The notes beneath the pieces are model-generated. The model was not told the DNA's origin, did not search any database, and saw only the letters and a list, made by a program, of their open reading frames with translations. The position numbers were made by a program, and so were the translations under genes. A stretch of 64,000 nucleotides of DNA. It comes from Variovorax ginsengisoli. Lineage in GTDB: Bacteria; Pseudomonadota; Gammaproteobacteria; Burkholderiales; Burkholderiaceae_C. The stretch lies in the NCBI RefSeq assembly GCF_030486595.1, contig NZ_JAUJZH010000006.1, forward strand, positions 124,001 through 188,000, given 5' to 3'. This document shows, piece by piece, positions 37,627 through 45,495 of the stretch; positions within the stretch are counted from its first letter, which is position 1, and each line of letters begins with the position of its first letter.

Positions 37627-38055
37627 ATGACGCCCACCGCCCTGCAATTGCTGCAGCTGCTCCAGCAGCTGTCGCAAGCCAGGATCCGTTTCAGCTGCAG
37701 CCAGCTGTCGGGCGTCGCCGGCGGCCGAGCGAAGGAGCCGGAGGTGCCCGCGCGCATCTCGGCCCGGGAACGCCTGGCGCTGCGCCTGTTTGCCGGGCTG
37801 GACGACAAGGAGCGCTCCGAGGTGATGCTGGCCCGTGCCCAGTTCCTCCAGCTGCTGCTCCAGAGCGCGCCGCAGCGGCTGCAGGGTTGGAGCGACCAGG
37901 ACCCGCTCGACCGAATGCCGCCGTCTCGTCTGTTCGAATGGATCTCCCACGATTTCGAACGGCTGGAGCTCGCGCAGATCGAGGCCCAGATGACAGCGGG
38001 CGAAGCCGCGCGCTACCTCGGACGCGTCGGGCCGGCGCCGTCATCCCCCGGCTGA
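37627..38055 (+). CDS. Hypothetical helical protein (142 aa)
   Basis: A 142-aa soluble protein with Leu/Gln-rich helices (TALQLLQLLQQLSQARIRFS, LMLARAQFLQLLLQSA) and a conserved-looking DPLDRMPPSRLFEWISHDFERL segment. No TM segment, signal peptide or catalytic motif is seen. It converges with the glycosidase gene at 38057, one base between the two stops. It may be co-transcribed with the 92-aa gene 48 bases upstream. The composition is that of a real protein rather than a shifted frame, but no family is recognised. Confidence 0.55.
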   Translation: MTPTALQLLQLLQQLSQARIRFSCSQLSGVAGGRAKEPEVPARISARERLALRLFAGLDDKERSEVMLARAQFLQLLLQSAPQRLQGWSDQDPLDRMPPSRLFEWISHDFERLELAQIEAQMTAGEAARYLGRVGPAPSSPG

Positions 38056-38056
38056 C

Positions 38057-39277
38057 TCACCAGGCCGCCGCGCCGCCCGTCAAGGCGCGCCGGGCGAGCA
38101 GGAAGGTGGCCGCGTTCCAGCTCTGGCCGGCCATGCCCATGGGCGCCAGCGTCCGGCCGTGGAACCACTCGGTGAAGCGCCAGTCGTCGAGCGCGTTGAC
38201 ATGCGCCAGCCGCGCCAGATCGGACCAGGCCTGCGCCTCCAAGCCCAGGCGGGCCAGCGCCATGACCCAGAAGCCGCCCACGAAGGGCCAGATGCCGCCG
38301 TTGTGGTACTGGTGGACCATGTTCTGCTGATGGCGCGCCATGTAGGGCCGCCAGAGTTCGTGCTGGCGCGACAACGGATGCAGCACCACGCGCACCGGAT
38401 AGGGATCGTCGGCGCCGGCGGCGGCGATGGTGTCCACGATGCGGCGCGCCATCGAGGCGTCGGCCAACCCGCTCTGGATCGCGAGCACGTTGCCGAACAC
38501 GTCGCCCTCGTCGCCGACGACCGCGAGATTCACGAAGCTGAGGTAGAGGCCGGGGTCGCGGCGGCCACGACGCGCATAGTGCCGCAGCAGGCGTGCCCGG
38601 TGGTATTCAGGCAGGTCGCGCTGGAACGGATTGAACAGGTGATTGAAGTGATGCAGCGTGGCCTCGGCATGGTCCAGGCCATGGCGGCGCTTGACCTCGT
38701 ACCACAGGGCGTTGGTGTACAGCACATAGCCGGAGCGCGGCATGATGTCGGCCCAGTCGCTGGCTTCGTTCTGCTGCAGCAGCCGGAAGTGCTGGTGCTC
38801 CTGCGCCAGCAGCCAGCCGAGCGCGCGATCCACCTCCGGCTGCCAGTGCGAGGCGCCGACCTGGCCGTGGCGCCGCACATGGTCCACCGCGATCAGCCAC
38901 CACAGGGTGGCGTCGATGCATCCCAGATACCAGAAGTCGGCGTCGCGGCCTTCGGGGTCGACGTACTTGGGAATCTGGCCGTTGCCGGCTTGCTGCGCCG
39001 CCAGCGCGTCGAGGCTGGCCACCGCGCCCTGCTCCAGCGCCGGCACGCCGCTGCCGCACATCGCCATCACGCAGATGGCGGCATCGCGTCCGAAGATGCG
39101 CGTGTAGCGCCGGGCCACCGCCGCCTCGGTGCGGGTGGCCGCGAGGATGCCGTGCGGCGTCAGGTTGCGCTGCAGGAGGTCGAGCGAGGCTTCGGCGCAG
39201 GCATCGATCTGCGCGAGCGTGGGGGCATCGGGGTAGGTCATGCGTTCGTGATTCGCCGCCAACCAGCGGCGGAGCAC
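38057..39277 (-). CDS. (alpha/alpha)6-barrel glycosidase, debranching/invertase-like
   Basis: A 406-aa protein rich in aromatic and acidic residues with features of (alpha/alpha)6 glycosidases (GH15/GH63/GH100 and amylo-1,6-glucosidase group): RYTRIFGRDAAICVMAM (acidic residue after RI-x-GRD), DFWYLGCIDATLWWLIAV, and HQYHNGGIWPFVGGFWVMAL near the C-terminus, where these enzymes keep an aromatic substrate wall. It starts at a GTG at 39277 or an ATG at 39241 (MTYPDAP); neither has a clear ribosome site. There is no signal peptide, so it is cytoplasmic. Proximity to the glucan/trehalose operon suggests a role with glucans or sucrose-like sugars; the substrate is inferred. Confidence 0.72.
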   Translation of the reverse strand: MLRRWLAANHERMTYPDAPTLAQIDACAEASLDLLQRNLTPHGILAATRTEAAVARRYTRIFGRDAAICVMAMCGSGVPALEQGAVASLDALAAQQAGNGQIPKYVDPEGRDADFWYLGCIDATLWWLIAVDHVRRHGQVGASHWQPEVDRALGWLLAQEHQHFRLLQQNEASDWADIMPRSGYVLYTNALWYEVKRRHGLDHAEATLHHFNHLFNPFQRDLPEYHRARLLRHYARRGRRDPGLYLSFVNLAVVGDEGDVFGNVLAIQSGLADASMARRIVDTIAAAGADDPYPVRVVLHPLSRQHELWRPYMARHQQNMVHQYHNGGIWPFVGGFWVMALARLGLEAQAWSDLARLAHVNALDDWRFTEWFHGRTLAPMGMAGQSWNAATFLLARRALTGGAAAW

Positions 39278-39320
39278 GCATTCTCGCGGCAGGCGCGGGC
39301 ACCTGCCCCGGCGTTGCCGC

Positions 39321-40220
39321 TCAGGTCGCGAAGGGCGCTTGCTTGAGGAAGGCGGCCGCCGGGCCCAGCACGAAGAGGTTGGGGGACTGGCTGGCGGGCA
39401 TGCCGGCCCGGATGCGGGCGTGGAAGCTGCCGTAGGTGCCTTCGAAGGCCCCGTGGTTCCAGACCTTCAGGAGCTGTTCGGTGAAGGCGCCGTTGTGGTC
39501 GCCGTCCAGTGAGACCTGGTTGTCCTGGCAGCCGGACATCAGGATCACCGAGGGCTTGAACTCGCCGATGACAGTCGACGCCTGGCCGGCCGTGCCCACC
39601 TGGGACAGGGCCGCGTCGGGATCGGTCACCTGGCCGCCGGCCGCCTTCGCCACATCGTTCTGCAGCTTGTCGTAGAAGGCCTTGTGCGCCTCGTAGACGC
39701 GCATCGCCACGCCGGCGGGCATCAGGCGCGCCCGCGTTCCGGGCGGCGGTATCGGCGGCCGGTCGCGTGTCACGGTGCCGCTGTGGCAACTGTCTGAAAG
39801 CACCAGGATCCGGACGCCGGCGCCGAACTTGCTGAGCTCGAAGTAGAGCTCGTCGTCGATCAGCTGTCCGTCGAAGAGGCACCAGGTCTCGTCCTTGCGG
39901 TCTTTCTCGTCATGGTCGATGTCAGGGACCTGGCCGCCATGGCCGGAGTAGCTCATGAAGAACAGGTCGCCGGGCTTGAGCGCCTTGGCCGCGCCGCGGA
40001 TCGCCGCGAGGACATTCGCTCGCGTGGCCTTCTTGGTCAGCAGCACGGTGGACGTCATGCCTTTGGCCTTGGCGATCGCCGCCATGTCCGAGGCATCGAA
40101 TTCGCATGCCGCCAGGGGGCCATCCCAGCCCTCGTAGGCGGCCGCGCTCACGGCATTGAGCCCGATGTGCAGCGACAGTGCGGTGGCATCGTTGCCCGGC
40201 TTGGTTTTCTTGGCGGCCAT
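39321..40220 (-). CDS. Caspase-fold (metacaspase-like) cysteine peptidase
   Basis: A 299-aa soluble caspase-family (C14) protein. Catalytic His94 lies in [12 protein letters not shown] and Cys145 in [12 protein letters not shown], at the spacing usual for prokaryotic metacaspases. A small p10-like segment follows ([31 protein letters not shown]). No signal peptide, TM or fused adaptor domain is present. Bacterial metacaspases usually cleave after Arg/Lys, are Ca2+-dependent, and have been tied to stress responses or cell death. The gene is leftward, 43 bases upstream of the glycosidase gene, and is separated by 230 bases from the divergent vanillate operon. Physiological substrate unknown. 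Confidence 0.87.
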   Translation of the reverse strand: MAAKKTKPGNDATALSLHIGLNAVSAAAYEGWDGPLAACEFDASDMAAIAKAKGMTSTVLLTKKATRANVLAAIRGAAKALKPGDLFFMSYSGHGGQVPDIDHDEKDRKDETWCLFDGQLIDDELYFELSKFGAGVRILVLSDSCHSGTVTRDRPPIPPPGTRARLMPAGVAMRVYEAHKAFYDKLQNDVAKAAGGQVTDPDAALSQVGTAGQASTVIGEFKPSVILMSGCQDNQVSLDGDHNGAFTEQLLKVWNHGAFEGTYGSFHARIRAGMPASQSPNLFVLGPAAAFLKQAPFAT

Positions 40221-40405
40221 GGTGTCCCCCTTCTTGCGTGCTCGATGGAGATCGAGGGCAGCCGAGCGGCCGCCGGGGTCGCGATGATAGGCGCGATTCG
40301 GGGGCGGAGAAAGGGCGATATGCGTCGAGTTCTCCGCCCTGACCTTCCCCGAAACGCCCCCTCAAAGGGAAAACCCTGAACCGCGCCGCCTTCGCTTGAT
40401 CCACA

Positions 40406-40419
40406 ATCAGTGTACTGAT
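40406..40419. promoter_or_regulatory. Palindromic operator candidate upstream of the van operon
   Basis: ATCAGT (40406-40411), GT, ACTGAT (40414-40419) is a perfect 6+6 inverted repeat 31 bases before the MFS start codon. MarR-family regulators typically bind 14-20-bp palindromes in this position, and a MarR gene lies at the end of the same operon (43935). The repeat is seen directly; assignment to that MarR is inferred. Confidence 0.45.
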
Positions 40420-40450
40420 CGACAAAACAGAAACGACGGGAGCGAAGACG

Positions 40451-41794
40451 ATGAAGCGTGATACAGGTACCGGTCTCGCCGAGGGCGAGATGACTTCATT
40501 CCAGTGGTTGGCCGTGGGCATCTGCGTGATGCTGGTCATGCTGGACGGATTCGACGTCCTGGTGATGGCCTTCACGGCCTCCAGCGTCGCGGCCGAATGG
40601 CAGCTCAACGGCGCCCAGCTCGGCTTCCTCTTCAGTGCCGGCCTGGTCGGCATGGCGATCGGCTCGCTGTTCCTGGCCCCGCTGGCCGACCGCTGGGGCA
40701 GGCAGGCCATCATCCTCGTCTGCCTGGTGATCATCACCGTCGGCATGGCACTCTCCGCCCTGGCGCGCAGCAGCATCGAGCTGGGCCTGCTGCGGGCGCT
40801 CACGGGCCTCGGGATCGGCGGCATGCTGGCCAGCGTCGGCGTCATCACCGCCGAATTCGCCTCCGACAAGTGGCGCAGCACCGCGGTGAGCCTGCAGGCC
40901 ACCGGCTACCCGATCGGCGCCACCATCGGCGGCACGATCGCCGCCGTGCTGCTCGATCTGCACGGCTGGCGCTCGGTGTTCGTGTTCGGCAGCCTGGCCA
41001 CCGCGCTGATGATTCCGGTGGTGCTGTGGCGCCTTCCCGAATCGCTGGACTTTCTGCTCAACCGGCAGCCCCGCGGCGCCTTGAAGAAAGCCAACGCACT
41101 GCTGCGGCAGATGCACCGGCCGCAGCTGGCCCAGTTGCCTCCGCGCGCCGCCAAGCTCGCCGGCGCACCTTCCACCGGCGTCGCGGGCCTCTTCGACGCC
41201 AGGCTTCGCGGCGCCACGCTGCTGTTGTGGGGCGCCTTCTTCCTGCTGATGTTCAGCTTCTACTTCGCGCTGAGCTGGACGCCGAAGCTGCTGGTCTCCG
41301 CCGGCCTGTCGGCCACCCAGGGCGTGACCGGCGGCGTTCTTCTCAACGTCGGCGGCATCGCCGGGGGCGGCATCTTCGGCGTCCTCGCCGCCCGCTTCGG
41401 GCTGCGCCCGCTGACCGCCTCGGCGCTCGTCCTCACGGCGCTGGCGCTGGTCGTCTTCGGTCTCTGCACCGACCAGTTGAGTGCCGCCTTCGCCGCCGCG
41501 AGTGCGATCGGCGCGTTCATCTTCGCCTCCATGGCGGGCCTCTACGCCTTCGCGCCCGTGATCTATCCCGCCGCGGTGCGCACCACCGGATTGGGCTGGG
41601 CGATCGGCGTCGGCCGCCTCGGCGCGGTGCTCGGCCCCTTCGTCGCGGGCCTGCTGCTGGACCGCAACTGGCCCGCACCGCATCTCTACTTCATCTATGC
41701 CCTGCCCCTGGTGGCGGCCGCGGCGGCGGTGCTGGCCATGGGACGCCGCGGTGGCGTCCATGCGCCCTCCGCGGCGGTTGCCTCCGCTCACTGA
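40451..41794 (+). CDS. MFS transporter of the aromatic-acid:H+ symporter (AAHS) family
   Basis: A 447-aa, 12-TM major-facilitator protein. The AAHS hallmark DGFDVLVMAF (TM1), LADRWGRQ in the first cytoplasmic loop, GLGIGGMLASVGVITAEFAS, and SWTPKLLVSAGLSATQGVTGG match the PcaK/VanK/BenK group, which imports protocatechuate, vanillate or benzoate. It is the first gene of the run with vanA, vanB and a MarR regulator, so vanillate is the likely cargo. A palindrome precedes it. The start ATG is preceded by GGGAGC. It is 42 bases upstream of vanA. Confidence 0.9.
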   Translation: MKRDTGTGLAEGEMTSFQWLAVGICVMLVMLDGFDVLVMAFTASSVAAEWQLNGAQLGFLFSAGLVGMAIGSLFLAPLADRWGRQAIILVCLVIITVGMALSALARSSIELGLLRALTGLGIGGMLASVGVITAEFASDKWRSTAVSLQATGYPIGATIGGTIAAVLLDLHGWRSVFVFGSLATALMIPVVLWRLPESLDFLLNRQPRGALKKANALLRQMHRPQLAQLPPRAAKLAGAPSTGVAGLFDARLRGATLLLWGAFFLLMFSFYFALSWTPKLLVSAGLSATQGVTGGVLLNVGGIAGGGIFGVLAARFGLRPLTASALVLTALALVVFGLCTDQLSAAFAAASAIGAFIFASMAGLYAFAPVIYPAAVRTTGLGWAIGVGRLGAVLGPFVAGLLLDRNWPAPHLYFIYALPLVAAAAAVLAMGRRGGVHAPSAAVASAH

Positions 41795-41836
41795 TCCCTG
41801 TGTGCCCCGATTCGATACCTTGAAGGAGTTCTCACG

Positions 41837-42889
41837 ATGTTCCCGAAAAATGCCTGGTACGTCGCCTGTTCGAGCGACGAAGTGACCGATGCGCCGCTCG
41901 GTCGAACGATCTGCAACGAGCGGCTGGTGATCTACCGCGACGGCTCCGGAAGCGCAGTCGCGCTCGAAGACTTCTGCCCGCACCGAGGCGCCCCGCTGTC
42001 GCTCGGCCGCGTCGTCGACGGCAAGCTGGTCTGCGGCTACCACGGGCTCGAAATGGGCTGCGACGGCAAGACGGTCGCGATGCCGGGTCAGCGCGTGCGC
42101 GGCTTCCCGCCGATCAGGAAGTTTCCGCTGATCGAGCGCTACGGCTTCGTCTGGATCTGGCCGGGCCAGGCCAGCGAGGCGGATGCCTCCAAGCTGCACC
42201 ACCTCGAATGGGCCGAAAGCCCTGACTGGGCCTATGGCGGCGGCCTGTACCACATCCAGTGCGACTACCGCCTGATGATCGACAACCTGATGGACCTCAC
42301 GCACGAGACCTACGTCCATGCATCGAGCATCGGCCAGAAGGAGATCGACGAGACGCCGACCCAGACCCGCGTCGAGGGAGACGAAGTCATCACGAGCCGC
42401 TTCATGGAGAAGGTGTCGGCGCCGCCTTTCTGGCGCATGGCCCTGCGCGGCAACGGCCTGGCCGACGACGTGCCGGTCGACCGCTGGCAGATCTGCCGCT
42501 TCACGCCGCCGAGCCACGTGATGATCGAGGTCGGCGTGGCGCATGCCGGCAAGGGCGGCTACGAGGCCGATCCGGCACACAAGGTATCGAGCATCGTGGT
42601 CGACTTCATCACGCCCGAGACCGACACCTCGATCTGGTACTTCTGGGGCATGGCGCGCAACTTCAAGCCCGGGGACGCCGAGCTCACCGCCACCATCCGC
42701 GAAGGCCAGGGCAAGATCTTCGGCGAAGACCTCGAGATGCTGGAGCGGCAACAGCGCAACCTGCTGGCGCACCCTTCCCGCTCCTTGCTCAAGCTCAACA
42801 TCGACGCCGGCGGCGTGCAGTCGCGGCGCGTGATCGAGCGGCTCATCGCGCAGGAAGAACCGGCAAGCGTCGCCGCTGCCGGGGCCTGA
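41837..42889 (+). CDS. vanA: Vanillate O-demethylase oxygenase subunit
   Basis: A 350-aa Rieske non-haem iron oxygenase that demethylates vanillate to protocatechuate and formaldehyde. The Rieske [2Fe-2S] cluster ligands are Cys47/His49 and Cys66/His69 (CPHRG, CGYHG). The mononuclear iron site is the DNLMDLTHETYVH motif with His156 and His161 plus a distal acidic residue. The ribosome site GAAGGAG precedes the ATG. The reductase vanB begins three bases after the stop. Close relatives demethylate other methoxybenzoates such as syringate, so the exact substrate is not proven. Confidence 0.93.
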   Translation: MFPKNAWYVACSSDEVTDAPLGRTICNERLVIYRDGSGSAVALEDFCPHRGAPLSLGRVVDGKLVCGYHGLEMGCDGKTVAMPGQRVRGFPPIRKFPLIERYGFVWIWPGQASEADASKLHHLEWAESPDWAYGGGLYHIQCDYRLMIDNLMDLTHETYVHASSIGQKEIDETPTQTRVEGDEVITSRFMEKVSAPPFWRMALRGNGLADDVPVDRWQICRFTPPSHVMIEVGVAHAGKGGYEADPAHKVSSIVVDFITPETDTSIWYFWGMARNFKPGDAELTATIREGQGKIFGEDLEMLERQQRNLLAHPSRSLLKLNIDAGGVQSRRVIERLIAQEEPASVAAAGA

Positions 42890-42892
42890 GCC

Positions 42893-43858
42893 ATGCAAGC
42901 CATCGAATTGAACGTGCGCGTGGCGCGCAAGACCGCCGAGGCGCTCGACATCTGCGCCTTCGAACTGGTGCAGCCCGACGGCAGCGCCCTGCCGGCATTC
43001 TCGGCGGGCTCGCACATCGACGTCCGCCTGCCGACCGGCATCACGCGCCAGTACTCGCTGTGCAACGACGCCAGCGAGACCCACCGTTACCTGATCGGCG
43101 TGCTGCGCGATCCGGCCTCGCGCGGCGGATCCCGCGCCATGCACGAGCAGGTCAACGAGGGCGACCTGCTCCGCATCGCGGCGCCGCGGAATCACTTCGC
43201 GCTCGACGAAGAGGCGCCGCACAGCCTGCTGCTGGCCGGCGGCATCGGCATCACGCCGCTGCTGAGCATGGCGGAAAAGCTGGCGGCGGCCGGCCGGTCG
43301 TTCGACATGCACTACTGCACCCGCTCGCCCGAGCGCGCGGCATTCCGCCACCGCATCGCCGCGGCCGCGTTCGCCGGGCAGGTCCGCTTCCATTTCGACG
43401 ACGGCCTCGACGCGCAGAAGCTCGACATCGACCGCACGCTCGCGGCCGCGCCGGCCGACACCCATCTCTACGTCTGCGGACCGAAGGGCTTCATCGACTG
43501 GGTGCTGGCGCGTGCGCGCGGCGCGGGCTGGGCCGAATCGAGGCTGCACTTCGAGTTCTTCGGTGCCGAGGTCGCGGCGTCAGCGACCGACGGCGCGTTC
43601 GACGTCAAGCTCGCGAGCTCGGGGCGCGTGATCCGCGTGCCGGCGGACCGCACCGTCGTCCAGGCGCTTTCACAAGCCGGGGTCGAGATCCAGGTCTCCT
43701 GCGAACAGGGCGTGTGCGGCACCTGCCTCACGCGCGTGCTCGAGGGCGAACCCGAGCACAAGGACCTGTACCTGACGCCCGAAGAGCAGGCCGCGAACGA
43801 CCAGTTCACACCCTGCTGCTCGCGTGCGCGCTCGCCGGTGCTGGTGCTCGATATCTAG
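42893..43858 (+). CDS. vanB: Vanillate O-demethylase reductase subunit
   Basis: A 321-aa phthalate-dioxygenase-reductase-type electron donor for VanA. The N-terminal flavin domain includes RQYSLCND (FMN/FAD-binding R-x-Y-S), the NAD domain includes LLLAGGIGITPLLSMAE and YVCGPKGFID, and the C-terminal plant-type ferredoxin domain has cysteines in CEQGVCGTC and a fourth in TPCCS. It transfers electrons from NADH to the Rieske cluster. It is tightly coupled to vanA (three-base gap). A strong hairpin follows the stop codon before the MarR gene. Confidence 0.92.
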   Translation: MQAIELNVRVARKTAEALDICAFELVQPDGSALPAFSAGSHIDVRLPTGITRQYSLCNDASETHRYLIGVLRDPASRGGSRAMHEQVNEGDLLRIAAPRNHFALDEEAPHSLLLAGGIGITPLLSMAEKLAAAGRSFDMHYCTRSPERAAFRHRIAAAAFAGQVRFHFDDGLDAQKLDIDRTLAAAPADTHLYVCGPKGFIDWVLARARGAGWAESRLHFEFFGAEVAASATDGAFDVKLASSGRVIRVPADRTVVQALSQAGVEIQVSCEQGVCGTCLTRVLEGEPEHKDLYLTPEEQAANDQFTPCCSRARSPVLVLDI

Positions 43859-43880
43859 CGCGCGGGTTGGTGGGACAATC

Positions 43881-43913
43881 GGGCGCCGCGTCCGCCAGCA
43901 GACGGCGGCGCCC
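43881..43913 (+). terminator. Strong hairpin between vanB and the MarR gene
   Basis: GGGCGCCGC (43881-43889) pairs with GCGGCGCCC (43905-43913), continued inwards by GTC/GAC after one bulged G, with loop CGCCAGCA. It is followed by TCTCTTCCCTCTCC. The 12-bp GC-rich stem with a pyrimidine tail could terminate or attenuate the van transcript, leaving less marR message. The tail is mixed C/T, so strength is uncertain. Confidence 0.5.
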
Positions 43914-43934
43914 TCTCTTCCCTCTCCTTCGCCC

Positions 43935-44411
43935 ATGTCGACCCCCACCGACGCTCACGCCTTCATCGACCTTGACCACCAGCCCGGCCACCTCATACGG
44001 CGGGCGCACCAGATCTCGGTGTCGGTCTTCCTGGATGTCGTCGGCCGCGAGGTGACGCCGATCCAGTACGCCATGCTGATGCTGCTGGGCCAGCGACCCG
44101 GGCTCGACCAGCTGACCGTGGCGCAGGAGATCGCGATCGACACCTCGTCCTGCGCCGACATCGCCGCCCGGCTCGAGGCCAAGGGACTGATCACCCGCGA
44201 CGTGGGCGCAAGGGGACAGCGCAGCCTGCACCTGACGGACGACGGTCGCAGCCTGATCCAGGATCTCTCGGTGCCGATCCAGACACTGCAGGACACCCTG
44301 CTCGAAGGCCTGACCGAGAACGAAAGCAGCGAGCTGCTGCGCCTGCTGCGAAAGTTCGTCAGCCTCAACAACGAACGCAGCCGGGCGCCGCTGCGCAAGC
44401 GCCGGCCCTGA
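43935..44411 (+). CDS. MarR-family transcriptional regulator
   Basis: A 158-aa MarR-type winged-helix regulator: a dimerisation helix at the N-terminus, then VTPIQYAMLMLLGQRPG, DQLTVAQEIAIDTSSCADIAARLEAKGLITRD and a wing (GARGQRSLHLTDDGR). It is the fourth gene of the van run. Relatives of this position, such as FerR/VanR-type MarR proteins, repress aromatic catabolic operons and are released by a phenolic acid or its CoA ester. Its likely target is the palindrome at 40406. It converges with the Bug gene ending at 44433. Confidence 0.88.
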   Translation: MSTPTDAHAFIDLDHQPGHLIRRAHQISVSVFLDVVGREVTPIQYAMLMLLGQRPGLDQLTVAQEIAIDTSSCADIAARLEAKGLITRDVGARGQRSLHLTDDGRSLIQDLSVPIQTLQDTLLEGLTENESSELLRLLRKFVSLNNERSRAPLRKRRP

Positions 44412-44432
44412 CCGCCGCAGGGCGAACGCGCC

Positions 44433-45404
44433 CTATTCGAAACTGACGCCGTGCTCGCGCACCGTCGAGACGAAAGCGTCGTGCTGCGCGCGGAAGAACT
44501 CGGCGAACTTCGCCGGGCTCATGCCATAGCCTTCGAAGCCCTGCTGCGTCAGCCGCTCGTGCACCGCGGGGTCCTTCAGCGTCTGCTGCAGCGCGGCCGA
44601 CAGCTTCTCGGTGATCCCGGCCGGCAGCCCGGGCGGTCCGAAGAAACCGGCCCAGGGCGTGATGGTCAGCTTGCCGAGTCCGAGCTCGCCCGCGCTCGGC
44701 ACGTCGGGCAGCAGCGCACTGCGCTGCGGCTGCAGCGTGACGAGCGCCCGGATGCGGCCGTCGCGCACGAAGGCGGGCGCCAGTGTTCCGGTGGTGAACA
44801 TCATCTGCACCTGCCCGCCCAGCAGATCGGTCATCGCCTGCATGTCGCCCTTGTAGCGTGCGTTCACGACCTTGCGCCCGCCGAGCAGCTGCAGCATCGC
44901 GAGCTCGGAAGCGCTGTTGCTGGACGCCGAGTTGTAGGCGCCGGGCCGGGCCGCGACCATCGCCAGCAGATCGCCGACGCTCTTCACCGGCAATGAAGCC
45001 GGCACCACGAGGAACATCGAGAACTGGCCTGCGCTGCTGATCGGCGCAAAGGCCTTGAAGGGGTCGTAGGGCGGATTCGGCCGCAAGGTCGGCGCCGCCA
45101 CCATCGCGGTGTTGGTGCCCATCAGCAGCGTGTAGCCATCGGGCCGTGCGCCGCTCACGGCTTGCGCCGCCAGCACGCCATCGGCACCCGGCCGGTTCTC
45201 GACCACCACCTGCTGGCCCAGCTGCCGCGACAGGCCCTCGGCCATGATCCGCGTGATGGCGTCGGCGCCCCCACCGGACGCGAAGCCGACGATCAACCGG
45301 ACCGGCTTCTCGGGATAGGCTTCCGCGGCCCAGCTCGCGCCGTGGGGCAGCGCCAGCGCTGCGGCGATGGGCGCAGCCCACCGGAGGATCGTCCTGCGTT
45401 GCAT
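44433..45404 (-). CDS. Bug/TctC-family periplasmic binding protein
   Basis: A 323-aa tripartite-tricarboxylate (Bug) receptor. The signal peptide MQRRTILRWAAPIAAALALPHGASWA contains a twin-arginine-like RRTILR, then the mature start YPEKPVRLIVGFASGGGAD with the Bug loop. The ENRPGADG and ARYKGDMQAMTDLLGGQVQMMF blocks follow. Bug proteins bind carboxylated compounds; most Bug genes lack nearby TctAB membrane genes, as here. It ends the leftward aconitase-X/dehydratase set, separated from it by a 91-base gap with a strong hairpin. Its ligand probably matches that pathway. Confidence 0.9.
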   Translation of the reverse strand: MQRRTILRWAAPIAAALALPHGASWAAEAYPEKPVRLIVGFASGGGADAITRIMAEGLSRQLGQQVVVENRPGADGVLAAQAVSGARPDGYTLLMGTNTAMVAAPTLRPNPPYDPFKAFAPISSAGQFSMFLVVPASLPVKSVGDLLAMVAARPGAYNSASSNSASELAMLQLLGGRKVVNARYKGDMQAMTDLLGGQVQMMFTTGTLAPAFVRDGRIRALVTLQPQRSALLPDVPSAGELGLGKLTITPWAGFFGPPGLPAGITEKLSAALQQTLKDPAVHERLTQQGFEGYGMSPAKFAEFFRAQHDAFVSTVREHGVSFE

Positions 45405-45466
45405 CTCTGTCTCCTTGCGATTGACAAACCTGGCGCCGCCAAGTCGGGCCGATGGGTAGCGGAACG

Positions 45467-45486
45467 GGAGAGCCGGACGGCTCTCC
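45467..45486 (-). terminator. Perfect 8-bp stem-loop between the dehydratase and Bug genes
   Basis: GGAGAGCC and GGCTCTCC with loop GGAC form a perfect 8-bp hairpin nine bases downstream of the dehydratase stop codon, in the direction of transcription. No U-tract follows, so it is better read as an RNA-stability or processing element than a strong terminator. Such elements commonly set different expression for an enzyme gene and a high-copy binding-protein gene. Confidence 0.45.
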
Positions 45487-45495
45487 GCAAAGGGC

